64,000 nt of DNA from JBDOQU01 sp039839375 (GCF_039839375.1 NZ_JBDOQU010000003.1:1-64000), one strand, 5' to 3'; counted from the first letter of the stretch, positions 24,904 to 32,826 are shown. The notes: a model not told the origin generated them from the sequence alone. Program-made: numbers and translations.

Positions 24904-25644
24904 TCACCGCCTCTCGAACAGCGCGTAGAGCTGATGGCCACCGACGGCGAAGGGGTCGCCTTCCAGCGTGCCGTGGAGGGCGACCGTGTCGAAGCCGGCG
25001 GATTCGAAGAAGCGCCTTATCTCCGCGACGGTGTGGATGAAATGCTCGGCGTATCGGGTTTCGGCGCGGCCCTCATGGATGAAGGTGTAGGTCGTGTCCA
25101 ACCGGCTTTCCGCCGCGACATAGTCGTGCTCGACCAGCATCAGCCGGTCGCCGACCGGATGCCACAGCCGCTGCTCCAGGTTGGGCAGGACGCTTTCCGC
25201 CGACATGGCGGTGTCCAGCACGAACCGTGCCCCCGGCTTCAGCGCCGCCGCCAGCGCGGCGGCGAATTGCGCGGTGCCGGCCTGCGTCAGGTAGCCGAAG
25301 CTGTTGCCGAAGCAGAACGCGCCGTCGAAGGGCGGTTCGGCGGGGATTTCCCGCATGTCGTCCTGCCGCCAGTCGATCTCCACGCCGGCCTTCGCGGAAG
25401 CCTGCCGCGCCTCAGCGATGAAGTCGGCGGCAAGGTCGATGCCTGTCAGTGCATAGCCGCGCTTTGCCAGCGCCACCGCCAGCCTTCCATTGCCGCAGGG
25501 CGCGTCCAGCAGCCGTCCGCCCTTGGGCGGCCGCAGCCATCCGGCGATCGCCCTCGCCTCCGCCGCCGTGACGCGCGGCGTCATGGCCTGCCGCCAGACG
25601 GCCAGCGTCTCCCCCTGAAAGAAATCCCGATACCATTCGCTCAA
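24904..25644 (-). CDS. Class I SAM-dependent methyltransferase
   Basis: 246 residues. Rossmann core with motif I LLDAPCGNGRLAVALAKRGY, motif II LTGIDLAADFIAEA, WRQDDMREIP, FDGAFCFGNSFGYL and a post-core beta-strand region ending HQLYALFERR. The D-A-P-C-G-N-G-R variant and the N-S-F-G-Y motif are common in a group of small-molecule methyltransferases; the substrate is unknown. It sits 52 bp downstream of comM on the same strand and so may have been its operon partner before comM was split. Confidence 0.85.
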   Translation of the reverse strand: MSEWYRDFFQGETLAVWRQAMTPRVTAAEARAIAGWLRPPKGGRLLDAPCGNGRLAVALAKRGYALTGIDLAADFIAEARQASAKAGVEIDWRQDDMREIPAEPPFDGAFCFGNSFGYLTQAGTAQFAAALAAALKPGARFVLDTAMSAESVLPNLEQRLWHPVGDRLMLVEHDYVAAESRLDTTYTFIHEGRAETRYAEHFIHTVAEIRRFFESAGFDTVALHGTLEGDPFAVGGHQLYALFERR

Positions 25645-25696
25645 AGGAACCCGCCCTCCGGTGCGACCTTCTTCGTCTTCCCGGAAGCTATAGGGG

Positions 25697-26633
25697 CTAT
25701 CGCCCCGGCGCCAGCCGACGATAGGTCAGCGCCTCCGCGACATGAATACGGCGGACGACCGAGTCGCCCTCCAGGTCCGCCAGCGTCCGGGCGACGCGCA
25801 GCACGCGGTGATAGCCCCGCGCCGACAGCTTCATCCGCTCCGCCGCCTGGGTCAGCAGCGCCCTGCCCGGCTCGTCGGGCGCGGCGACCCGCTCCAGAAG
25901 CTCGCCATCCGCCTCCGCATTGGTCGCCGGCCGGCGGTCGGCGGGCTCGGCGCGGTAGCGGTCGGCCTGGACGGCGCGGGCGGCCGCCACCCGCCCGGCG
26001 ACCTCCGCGCTGCCCTCCGCCGGCGGGGGCAGGGAGAGGTCGGCCGGGCTCACGGCGGGCACGTCGACATGCAGGTCGATCCGGTCGAACAGCGGGCCGG
26101 AGATCTTCGCCTGATAATCCTGCGCGCAGCGCGGCGCGCGGGCGCAGGCGATGGCGGCATCGTCCAGATGGCCGCAGCGGCACGGATTCATGGCCGCCAC
26201 AAGCTGCACCCGGGCCGGATAGGTGACATGGGCGGCGGCCCGCGCCACGGCGGCGCGGCCGGTCTCAAGGGGTTGGCGCAGCGCCTCCAGCGTCTGGCGC
26301 TGGAATTCCGGCAGCTCGTCCAGGAACAGGACGCCGCGATGGGCCAGCGACACCTCCCCCGGACGCGCCCTCTGCCCGCCGCCGACCAGCGCGGGCAACG
26401 AAGCCGAATGGTGCGGGTCGCGGAAGGGCCGCTGGCGCAGCAGCTTGCCGTCCTCCAGCAGCCCCGCGACGCTGTGGATCATGGAGACTTCCAGCGCCTG
26501 CCCGGCCTCCAGCGGCGGCAGCAGCCCCGGCAGCCGGGCCGCCAGCATCGATTTCCCCGATCCTGGTGGACCTACCATCAGCAGATTGTGCGATCCGGCG
26601 GCGGCGATCTCCAGCGCGCGCTTCGCCGTCTCC
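25697..26633 (-). pseudogene. comM: ComM/YifB Mg-chelatase-like AAA+ ATPase, C-terminal part
   Basis: The C-terminal ~310 codons of ComM: ETAKRALEIAAAGSHN, Walker A GPPGSGKSMLA, RPFRDPHHSAS, GEVSLAHRGVLFLDELPEF (Walker B), NPCRCGH and FDRIDLHVDVP sensor region, then the C-terminal helical Mg-chelatase domain. The N-terminal 198 codons lie 3 kb away (29659-30262), separated by an IS1595-type element. With one target duplication removed, the two parts total 1,533 nt, exactly 511 codons in frame, so the gene was intact before insertion. ComM is a hexameric branch-migration helicase promoting DNA integration in natural transformation. Residual expression from an internal start is possible. Confidence 0.93.
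26626..26633. repeat. Left target-site duplication
   Basis: CCGTCTCC, repeated at 29659-29666 on the other side of the element; 8 bp is the known target duplication length of IS1595-family elements. Confidence 0.9.
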
Positions 26634-26657
26634 CGGAATTATGGCGCAGATGATCCC
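26634..26657. repeat. Left terminal inverted repeat
   Basis: The first 20 bases are identical to the right end (read inward); then T versus C at one position, followed by CCC in both. Confidence 0.9.
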
Positions 26658-26682
26658 AGACGGCGGATTAGCATCTCGAGAA

Positions 26683-26741
26683 CGTCTGGTAGGATGGAAG
26701 GGGTCGGAACGTAACGACGACCCCTTCCATCCTACCAGACG
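26683..26741. other. Perfect 24-bp-stem hairpin inside the element's left end
   Basis: Left arm 26683-26706 (CGTCTGGTAGGATGG...) and right arm 26718-26741 pair over 24 bp without mismatch around an 11-nt loop. It ends 11 bases before the ATG at 26753. In other insertion sequences such hairpins block expression from transcripts entering from flanking genes, or end transcription; either is possible here. Confidence 0.8.
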
Positions 26742-26752
26742 CCGCTGCACAG

Positions 26753-27199
26753 ATGTCCCGTGTTGTCATCGCTGCCTTGGTCGATCGCCGTCAGAATATT
26801 CTGCGCGAGATGTCTTTTATGCGGGAAGAGATCAGCCGCTGCGAGAAAGCCCTTGAGCACCTCGATGCATCTATCCGTCTAATCGACCCAACCTTTGATT
26901 TCTCCGCTCTCAAGCCGCCAAGACGAACGACCCCGGACGAGGTTTTTCGGCCCGGTGAGACCCCGCTTCTGGCACTGGACATCCTCCGGGAAGCGCCAAA
27001 GCCGATGTCCACCACGGACATCGCCAGGCGTATGCTCGAGGGGCGCGGTTCCCCCCGTGTCTCGCCCAGGCAGTTCGAGACACTCAACCGCAAGGTCAAC
27101 GCTGTCTTGAACACCAAGTTTCGCCAAGGTGTCGTCCGCAAGACCGGACGCGTTCAGGGCGCCAATAGAGCGGTACTCTGGGAGGCGATCTCTTCCTGA
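26753..27199 (+). CDS. Passenger protein: helical N-terminus plus winged-helix domain
   Basis: 148 residues. The first ~45 form an amphipathic helix (ILREMSFMREEISRCEKALEHLDASI), likely a coiled coil. A linker with RRTTPDEVFRPGE follows, then a winged-helix-like region: ALDILREAPKPMSTTDIARRMLEG, LNRKVNAVLNTKFRQGVV and a final RAVLWEAISS strand. The layout resembles HARE-HTH-type DNA-binding modules. No database family is claimed. It reads toward the transposase gene and converges with it 15 bp away. No Shine-Dalgarno is evident; a strong hairpin lies directly upstream. Function may be DNA binding for the element or regulation; unknown. Confidence 0.7.
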   Translation: MSRVVIAALVDRRQNILREMSFMREEISRCEKALEHLDASIRLIDPTFDFSALKPPRRTTPDEVFRPGETPLLALDILREAPKPMSTTDIARRMLEGRGSPRVSPRQFETLNRKVNAVLNTKFRQGVVRKTGRVQGANRAVLWEAISS

Positions 27200-27214
27200 G
27201 ACGGTGATGGCTTG

Positions 27215-28393
27215 CTAGGCCGCCCAGCGCCATGGCTCGAAAGGCTCAAGCGGGGTCCAGATCAACGGTCGTATGTCGACCTTCCGGTCTCCCTGCTTGC
27301 CATCGGGTCGCGCCTGCCAGCGGCCAGTCCAGACCCGCGACACCGGATGCATCAGCGCCATCTCGCCGAGTTCCCGGAACACGTCGCCGTTGGGGCAGCG
27401 CCTGCGATCTCCCCGGTACGCCATCTCGTGAGCGTAGTTCCCCAGATATGGTCCGCAGATCCGGTGGTGGATGCCATTCTCGGATCGCCGCAAACGGCTA
27501 TGGGTGGACTCCGCGGCGTTGGTGTTCACGTCGCCGCGGGCGTACTCCCAGCGATGGTTGATCCGATGGACGGTGTACCTGGCGTGGAGGGCGTTGTAGG
27601 CCGCGTGTTCGTCGGCGACGATCGTGCTGCCGGGCTGGACGTGCCTCCCGACGGCCGCCATGACCGCTTCAGTCGTCTCGCCATCGACAATCAGGTTGAT
27701 CGTACTGCCGCCCCGCTCGACCATGGTCAGAACGCACTGTTTGCGACTCCTGACCGCCGGTCGCCTGCCCTCGCGGCCGATATTGGGCGGCCGGATGTGT
27801 CCGCCCACGTAGGCCGCATCGATCTCGACGACGCCGCCGACCTTGAGGTCGTCCCTGGCGTCCCCGATGGCCTCGCGGAGCTTGTGGAGCAGGACGAAGG
27901 CCGACTTGTAGCTGATGGAGAGATCTCTGCGCATGTGCAGGGCCGCGACACCCTTGGCGCCGTTGGTCCACAGGAAAATCGCCATCAGGATGGTGCGCAG
28001 CGGAAGTTTGCGATTGTGCAGGATGGTGCCGGACGTCTCGCTGAACAGCCTGCGGCAGGCCGCACATTTGAGCCTGCCCGAGGCCATTTCGTAGATCCGG
28101 TCGTGGTCGCATCTCGGGCAGATCGGCTTGCCGTTGGTGTCCGGCCATCGCATCTGTCGGACGAGACGCCTGACCGCGGCGTCGGACATCGAGGCGACGT
28201 CGTCGATGCTGAGACTGACCGCCGCCGATGAGAGGAGAAAGTGCTGCATGGCCGCCGTCCTCCGCTTGGAATGCCGACGGCCCTTGTACTCTTTTTGTTC
28301 ACGTCCGGCAATTGCCCCGGAGGAGCAATGGACCATCTCGTTCGCGATCGACGGCGCGAAGCGCTCTGGAGGAAGCGGGATTCCGCCGCTCAT
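27215..28393 (-). CDS. IS1595-family (ISXO2-like) transposase
   Basis: 392 residues. N-terminal helical region (MSDAAVRRLVRQMRWPDTNG), a zinc ribbon (CPRCDHD ... CAACRRLFSETSGT), then the ISXO2-like DDE domain: VVEIDAAYVGGH with the first Asp, STIVADEHAAYNAL with the second, and a later VNTNAAESTHSRLRRSENGIHH, whose Asn-x-x-Glu region supplies the third catalytic residue. This is the transposase of the element spanning 26634-29658. The start at 28393 has AGGAGG seven bases upstream and overlaps the preceding gene's stop (ATGA); an internal ATG at 28249 also has GGAGG. Codon bias and length look intact, so it may be active. Confidence 0.93.
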   Translation of the reverse strand: MSGGIPLPPERFAPSIANEMVHCSSGAIAGREQKEYKGRRHSKRRTAAMQHFLLSSAAVSLSIDDVASMSDAAVRRLVRQMRWPDTNGKPICPRCDHDRIYEMASGRLKCAACRRLFSETSGTILHNRKLPLRTILMAIFLWTNGAKGVAALHMRRDLSISYKSAFVLLHKLREAIGDARDDLKVGGVVEIDAAYVGGHIRPPNIGREGRRPAVRSRKQCVLTMVERGGSTINLIVDGETTEAVMAAVGRHVQPGSTIVADEHAAYNALHARYTVHRINHRWEYARGDVNTNAAESTHSRLRRSENGIHHRICGPYLGNYAHEMAYRGDRRRCPNGDVFRELGEMALMHPVSRVWTGRWQARPDGKQGDRKVDIRPLIWTPLEPFEPWRWAA

Positions 28394-28776
28394 TCTGGCG
28401 CCTCCTCCCGGGGGATGTAATACCGTCCACGTCCGGCGGTACGAACCAGACCGAGAGCTTTGGCGGCGGAGAGCGCGCGCTGGACCGACGGCCGGAGGAG
28501 GTCGTGCCCCTGGGAGCGGGCATGGCGCATAATCTCGGTGACGGAAAGCGGACGCCCGGCCGCCTTGAGGATCTCGATGATCGGCCGTTGGGTAGCCGTC
28601 CGCTGGCGGTACTCGGATGCCTTGATCCGACTGTCCGAGACTGCGGCGGTGTCCGGCTCCTCGCCGTCCGGCTGGTCACCCAGGGTCCACGTCAGGCCGT
28701 CCTTCCAGCCCCGAGCGTACTCAAGGCGGAGGTCGATGACCGAGCACAGGTCGCGGACCTCCTTCTCCGTCTTCAT
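28390..28776 (-). CDS. Passenger winged-helix protein coupled to the transposase
   Basis: 128 residues. N-terminal helix (TEKEVRDLCSVIDLRLEYARGWKDGLTW), an acidic linker, then a winged helix: RPIIEILKAAGRPLSVTEIMRHA, SVQRALSAAKALGLVRTAGRGRYYIP. The final strand-turn-strand is a typical wing. GGAGG sits eight bases before the ATG. Its stop overlaps the transposase start by four bases, so the two are made from one message. A repressor or transposition accessory role is the natural inference, and an inverted repeat at 28834-28873 lies just upstream of the gene. Confidence 0.75.
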   Translation of the reverse strand: MKTEKEVRDLCSVIDLRLEYARGWKDGLTWTLGDQPDGEEPDTAAVSDSRIKASEYRQRTATQRPIIEILKAAGRPLSVTEIMRHARSQGHDLLRPSVQRALSAAKALGLVRTAGRGRYYIPREEAPE

Positions 28777-28833
28777 GGCACTCTCCTCCGTTGCCCGTCC
28801 GGGATCGGCGGGCTTGACTTCATCGGAGTAGAC

Positions 28834-28873
28834 TGCCAGTATCCAACCTGATTGTTGTGGCTGGATACTGGCA
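28834..28873. promoter_or_regulatory. Inverted repeat, candidate operator of the passenger-transposase operon
   Basis: TGCCAGTATCCA and TGGATACTGGCA, 12-bp arms with a ~16-bp centre, about 60 bases upstream of the ATG at 28776. Function inferred from position only. Confidence 0.45.
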
Positions 28874-28890
28874 ACCCTCCAGACAATTGT

Positions 28891-28922
28891 AAGAGAGCGG
28901 TCGTTGCAGCGACCGCTCTCTT
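28891..28922. terminator. Strong 13-bp-stem hairpin
   Basis: AAGAGAGCGGTCG and CGACCGCTCTCTT around a 6-nt loop. No long T-tract follows on either strand, so terminator function is uncertain; it separates the divergent units of the element. Confidence 0.5.
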
Positions 28923-29136
28923 CGTATTATCGCGAATGTGTCATGCTCTACCCATCACATGGTCTTCCGTGCGGCCAAGCAGCATGTGGCAATACGCAGT
29001 GGGAATCCAGCATTAATTTGCCGAAGGGAAATCCGGTCATCTTTTGACTTGCGTTTCCTTGACGCAACGCTATGGATTATTTTGCGTTTCTTGCCGCATT
29101 CGGCCATACAAATCCCTGGGTAGATGGGGCACCAAC

Positions 29137-29583
29137 ATGGACGCGCACGGGAATCACCGCCTCAAGGCGCCGCTCATCGACATCCTCAAGGAGATCCGCG
29201 CCCTCGAGATTTCCTTTGGCTGCCTGGCTAAGCACTGCGAGATTCGGCTGTCCTCCATCCGGCAGCAGGCGGAAGCACTCGAGGTCGAGCTACTCAAACT
29301 CGAGGAGACGGCAGCCTCTGGGCAAGGGAATGCGTCCGGGGCCGCCGCTGCTGAGGAGGACCGGCAACCGATCATCAGGGAGCTGCTCATCCAGTTGCTC
29401 GGGCAGGCCGGTCCGGACGGAGAGACGACAAAGGAATTGGAGCGGCAGGTGACCATTCTTATTCCCTGGGTCGCCTATGGCACGGTGCGCTCAACCCTCA
29501 GCAGGCTCGTGAATGCTGGCCAGGTCGAACACCCGGACCGCGGTCGCTGGAGGTTGCGCCGGGAAGTGACGCTGGAATGGTGA
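29137..29583 (+). CDS. Passenger protein: coiled coil plus winged-helix domain
   Basis: 148 residues. Residues ~10-65 form a long helical, coiled-coil-like region (LIDILKEIRALEISFGCLAK, IRQQAEALEVELLKLEE). A Gly/Ala-rich linker follows, then a winged helix: IIRELLIQLLGQAGPDGETTKELERQV, YGTVRSTLSRLVNAGQVEHPDRGRWRLR. GGGGC lies seven bases before the ATG. The layout and length match the passenger at 26753-27199, although sequence identity is not obvious. It ends 50 bp before the right inverted repeat. Function unknown; DNA binding is inferred from the fold. Confidence 0.7.
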   Translation: MDAHGNHRLKAPLIDILKEIRALEISFGCLAKHCEIRLSSIRQQAEALEVELLKLEETAASGQGNASGAAAAEEDRQPIIRELLIQLLGQAGPDGETTKELERQVTILIPWVAYGTVRSTLSRLVNAGQVEHPDRGRWRLRREVTLEW

Positions 29584-29634
29584 CGTTGCGATAGCTGCTA
29601 AACTGCTGTTTTGTCAGAAATCAATTGAGATTCC

Positions 29635-29658
29635 GGGGTCATCTGCGCCATAATTCCG
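29635..29658. repeat. Right terminal inverted repeat
   Basis: Reverse complement of the left end (26634-26657) with the first 20 positions identical. Confidence 0.9.
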
Positions 29659-29666
29659 CCGTCTCC
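29659..29666. repeat. Right target-site duplication
   Basis: CCGTCTCC, identical to 26626-26633. Confidence 0.9.
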
Positions 29667-30262
29667 TGCCCCTTGATGTCGCGCAGATCCAGCGCCGCCG
29701 CACCCGTCTCCGCGATGCGCGGGGAAGGCTGGGACAGCGTCTGCGTGCCCTTGAAATGGTTGATCAGCGCCAGCAGGGTCGACGGGGCCAGCACCTCGAT
29801 CCGCCCGCCCTCGTTCGCCGCCCAGGCAGCTTCGCTGCCGCAGGCGGCGGGACATATGAGCCCCAGATCCCGTGCCGCGGCGTTGACCGCGGCCGGCAGC
29901 ACGCCCGCCACCGCCGTAATCGCCCCATCCAGCGCCAGCTCGCCCAGCGCGGCATAGCCCGCGACCTCGCCGGCCGGCAGCACGTTCAGCTCCGCCAGAA
30001 GGCCCAGCGCGATCGGCAGGTCGTAATGGCTGCCTTCCTTCTGCACGTCGGCGGGGGCCAGGTTGACGGTGATGCGCTTGGGCGGCAGGGCGATCCCCAG
30101 CGCGTGGAGCGCCGAGCGCACGCGCTCCCGGCTCTCGCCCACCGCCTTGTCCGGTAGCCCGACGACGGTGAAGCCCGGCAGCCCGCCTGTCGTCTGCACC
30201 TGCACGTCGATGGGCAGGACGTCGATGCCCTGGAACGAAACCGTATTGACCCGCGCGACCAC
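29659..30262 (-). pseudogene. comM: ComM/YifB ATPase, N-terminal part
   Basis: The first ~200 codons of ComM, including the Lon-protease-like ChlI N-terminal domain: VARVNTVSFQGIDVLPIDVQVQTTGGLPGFTVVGLPDKAVGESRERVRSAL, ITVNLAPADVQKEGSHYDLPIALG, ELALDG and the end DIKGQE. The reading frame enters the IS and stops at 29639 after foreign residues ELWRR. The Walker A half is at 25697-26633. The ATG at 30262 is the normal family start. This fragment alone lacks the ATPase. Confidence 0.92.
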
Positions 30263-30342
30263 CCTGCCCCCACCCTCGGTTCGCCTTTTCGGCGAGATTA
30301 GGGGGCGCGGATTCGCGAGGCAAGCACGGGATTTAGGTCAAA

Positions 30343-31284
30343 TCACCCGCGCCGGGCTTCGATTGCATCCCACAGCGTCGCCTGGATCTTCACGCCGTCC
30401 AGCCGGTTGATCTCGTGGATGCCGGTGGGGGAGGTGACGTTGATCTCCGTCAGCCAGTCGCCGATCACGTCGATGCCGACGAAGATCAGCCCGCGCTCCC
30501 TCAGGGCCGGGCCGATGGCGGCGCAGATGTCGCGCTCGCGGGCGGTCAGCGTGGTCTTGCCGGCCTGGCCGCCGGCATGGAAGTTGGCTCGCGCCTCGCC
30601 TTCCGCGGGCAGGCGGCTGACGGCCCCGACCGGCTCCCCGTCCACCAGGATGATGCGCTTGTCGCCCTGGCGGATCTCCGGCAGGTATTTCTGGACGATC
30701 ACCGGCTCCCGGTAGAGCAGGGTGAAGGTCTCCAGGAGCGCGCCCAGATTCTCGTCATCGGGCTTCAAATGGAAGACCCCGGCCCCGCCATTGCCGAACA
30801 GCGGCTTGACGATGATGTCCCGGTATTCCCGGCGGAAGGCCTTGATCTCCTCCAGATGGGAGGCGATCAGCGTCGGCGGCATCAGGTCCGGAAAATGGTT
30901 GACGAACAGCTTCTCCGGCGCGTTGCGCACATGGGCCGGATCGTTCACCACCAGCGTCCTTGGATGCACCTGCTCCAGCAGATGGGTGGCGGTGATATAG
31001 GCCATGTCGAAGGGCGGATCCTGGCGCATCAGCACGATGTCGACCTGGGTCAGGTCCAGCTTCTCCGGCGCGCCCAGCGTGAAATGATCGCCCCTGGCCG
31101 CGCGCACCTCCAGCGGCCTCGCCTCGGCATAGACCTCGCCTTCGCGGAAGGACAGGTGGCGGGGCAGGTAGTGGTAGAGCGCATAGCCCCGATCCTGCGC
31201 CTCCAGCGCCATGGCGAAGGTGCTGTCGGCGTCGATGTCGACGCTTTCGATCGGGTCCATCTGTATGGCGACGGCGAGGCTCAT
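30343..31284 (-). CDS. gshB: Glutathione synthase
   Basis: 313 residues, full length. ATP-grasp ligase joining gamma-glutamylcysteine and glycine. Visible: N-terminal VAIQMDPIESVDIDADSTFAMALEA, VLMRQDPPFDMAYI, VNDPAHVRNAPEKLFV, the ATP-binding IVKPLFGNGGAGVF, VQKYLPEIRQGDKRIILVDGEPVGAVSR, and EINVTSPTGIHEINRLDGV. It is the last gene of a run reading rsmI, yraN, BON lipoprotein, SirB1, gshB, an arrangement familiar from alphaproteobacteria. The preceding gene ends 49 bp upstream. Confidence 0.97.
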   Translation of the reverse strand: MSLAVAIQMDPIESVDIDADSTFAMALEAQDRGYALYHYLPRHLSFREGEVYAEARPLEVRAARGDHFTLGAPEKLDLTQVDIVLMRQDPPFDMAYITATHLLEQVHPRTLVVNDPAHVRNAPEKLFVNHFPDLMPPTLIASHLEEIKAFRREYRDIIVKPLFGNGGAGVFHLKPDDENLGALLETFTLLYREPVIVQKYLPEIRQGDKRIILVDGEPVGAVSRLPAEGEARANFHAGGQAGKTTLTARERDICAAIGPALRERGLIFVGIDVIGDWLTEINVTSPTGIHEINRLDGVKIQATLWDAIEARRG

Positions 31285-31333
31285 CGTGCTGAGATCTTTC
31301 GGAACGGGACGATGCGAAAAGAAAATGGAGCGG

Positions 31334-32176
31334 TCAGTTGAGGCGGGATTTCAGCTCCTGAAGCAGAACGGCCACATGGTGCTGCGCCACATCGTCGGTG
31401 CTGAGTTGCGTAAAGGATTCCAGCGACCTTATGGCCGCCGAGAGGTTGCCCAACCGGGCCTGCAGCAGGCCGGCCTCGCGCCACAGGATGGGCTCGCCCG
31501 GTGCGATCAGCAACATCGCGTCGATGATGTCCAGCGCGCGGCCGTACTCTTCCGCCTTCAGGAACCGGACCTTCAGATTGTTCTGGAGGCGGATCAGGAT
31601 GCCCCGGTCGGTCAGGGGCGCGTAGTCGCGGGGCGTCAGCTCCGCCTCTATGCCCGCCATCGTCTTCAGAAGGTCGCGCAGCTCCGCCGTGCCGCGCGTC
31701 CGGCCGCCATGGAAGGGGTCCAGGATGGCGCGGCTGCCGTCCCGCTCCAGCCGGACGAGGAAATGGCCGGGGAAGTTCAGCCCCACGATCGACCAGCCCT
31801 GGGCGCGGGCGGCGTGGATATAGAGGATGCCGAGCGCGATCGGCAGCCCGCGCTTGCGGTCGATGACCCGCATCAGATTGCCGTTCTGCGGGTCGTCATA
31901 GGTCGCCTGATCGCCCTCATAGCCGTGGGTCCGGGCGAGGACTGACCGCAGCGCCTCGGCCGCGCCTTCCGCGCCCGAAGGCGCGGCGCCGGCGGCTTCG
32001 CGCACCTCCCCGGCCAGCACCGCCAGATGGTCGCGATAGCGGTCGAGCGGAACGCGCGGCCGGTCGAGCGCGGCCAGCGTCAGCGCCGCGTCGGCGAGGT
32101 TCAGCGCCTCGTCCGGCGTCTCCCCCACCCGGGAGAGGGCAGCGCGGATCTCGTCGGATGCCGGCAGCGCGTTCAC
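31334..32176 (-). CDS. SirB1 family protein (transglutaminase-like plus TPR)
   Basis: 280 residues from a GTG at 32176 whose first bases overlap the stop of the BON gene (GTGA). The transglutaminase-like core shows LARTHGYEGDQATYDDPQNGNLMRVIDRKRGLPIALGILYIHAARAQGWSIVGLNFPGHFLVRL with the conserved N-L-M and GLPI segments, then LDPFHGG. The C-terminal ~90 residues form TPR-like helices (RALDIIDAMLLIAPGEPILWREAGLLQARLGN). Biochemical function of SirB1 proteins is not established. Confidence 0.85.
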   Translation of the reverse strand: MNALPASDEIRAALSRVGETPDEALNLADAALTLAALDRPRVPLDRYRDHLAVLAGEVREAAGAAPSGAEGAAEALRSVLARTHGYEGDQATYDDPQNGNLMRVIDRKRGLPIALGILYIHAARAQGWSIVGLNFPGHFLVRLERDGSRAILDPFHGGRTRGTAELRDLLKTMAGIEAELTPRDYAPLTDRGILIRLQNNLKVRFLKAEEYGRALDIIDAMLLIAPGEPILWREAGLLQARLGNLSAAIRSLESFTQLSTDDVAQHHVAVLLQELKSRLN

Positions 32177-32826
32177 GAGGCCTGGTTTGCCGCCGGGTCG
32201 GAGACGGGCTCGCCCGCCATGCGGACATAGGGCACGACCCGCTGGACGTAGGGGATGTTCCGCGCATGGGCGATGACGCGGTCCAGCTCTGCCTGGTTCT
32301 GGGCGATGCCCATGATGTAGATCGTCCCCCCGACCGTATCGATGCTGTAGTTGAGCGCGCTGACCGAGCCGTCGAAGGCGAGCCGGGAGCGAAGCTGGGT
32401 GGAGATCCAGGCGTCGCGCGCATAACCGGACAACCCTCCGGAGTCCGCGACCTGGATCTCGTTGATGACTTCCTTGACGCCGTCGACCTGCCAGACCAGC
32501 CGGATGGCTGTCACCCGCTCCTCCGGCGTCGGCACCTGGCCGGTCACCAGCACCCGCCCCTCGGTGACGGTGAGGGAGAGGCGGTTGTACATCTCCAGAT
32601 CTTCGCGCAGCCAGAGATCGTTGATCGAGATGCGGATCGCCTGGTCGCTGATCGCGTCCGACACGCTGCGTTCCTGCGCCGCCGCCGTCCCGCCGGCGGC
32701 CGCCGTCCCGGCGACGCCGAGGGTGACCGGATCGCAAGCTGTGGTCAGGAGGATCGTCGCCAGCGCCGCGCCCGCTCCAACGCCGCCCTTCCCGAAACGC
32801 CCTGCCCGTCGGTTCATCGTCACCAT
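32173..32826 (-). CDS. BON-domain lipoprotein
   Basis: 217 residues. A signal peptide with lipobox L-T-T-A-C-D is followed by a short Gly/Ala-rich spacer and two BON domains: ISINDLWLREDLEMYNRLSLTVTEGRVLVTGQVPTPEERVTAIRLVWQVDGVKEVINEIQV and a second around STQLRSRLAFDGSVSALNYSIDTVGGTIYIMGIAQNQAELDRVIAHARNIPYVQRVVPYV. This is the DolP/OsmY-like architecture: outer-membrane lipoproteins that bind anionic phospholipids and support envelope integrity. It overlaps yraN upstream by seven bases and SirB1 downstream. Confidence 0.88.
   Translation of the reverse strand: MVTMNRRAGRFGKGGVGAGAALATILLTTACDPVTLGVAGTAAAGGTAAAQERSVSDAISDQAIRISINDLWLREDLEMYNRLSLTVTEGRVLVTGQVPTPEERVTAIRLVWQVDGVKEVINEIQVADSGGLSGYARDAWISTQLRSRLAFDGSVSALNYSIDTVGGTIYIMGIAQNQAELDRVIAHARNIPYVQRVVPYVRMAGEPVSDPAANQAS

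Larger units (their letters stand above)
28777..29136. other. 360-bp divergent control region within the element
   Basis: Lies between the divergent passenger genes. Contents: an inverted repeat TGCCAGTATCCA / TGGATACTGGCA at ~28834-28873, a 13-bp-stem hairpin at 28891-28922, and two direct copies of TTGCGTTTC(C)TTG near 29048 and 29079. No convincing gene was seen inside it. It probably holds both divergent promoters. Confidence 0.55.
26634..29658. mobile_element. IS1595-type element with three passenger genes, inserted in comM
   Basis: 3,025 bp. The ends are inverted repeats, CGGAATTATGGCGCAGATGA at 26634 and its reverse complement ending at 29658, with similarity for about 24 bp. An 8-bp duplication CCGTCTCC flanks it. 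It encodes an ISXO2-like transposase (27215-28393, minus strand), a small coupled gene before it (28390-28776), and two 148-residue proteins near the ends, both reading plus (26753-27199 and 29137-29583). All three passengers look like helical N-termini with winged-helix C-termini. A perfect 24-bp-stem hairpin lies just inside the left end. Some IS1595 relatives are known to carry passenger genes. Confidence 0.92.

Noticed and set aside
27215..28393. Reading the comM insertion as two separate genes flanking unrelated DNA
   Set aside because: Inverted repeats, an 8-bp target duplication and exact frame restoration show a single transposition into one gene.
31334..32737. 467-codon frame extending SirB1 upstream
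   Set aside because: The extension is the shadow of the BON lipoprotein gene; the GTG at 32176 overlapping its stop is the better start.
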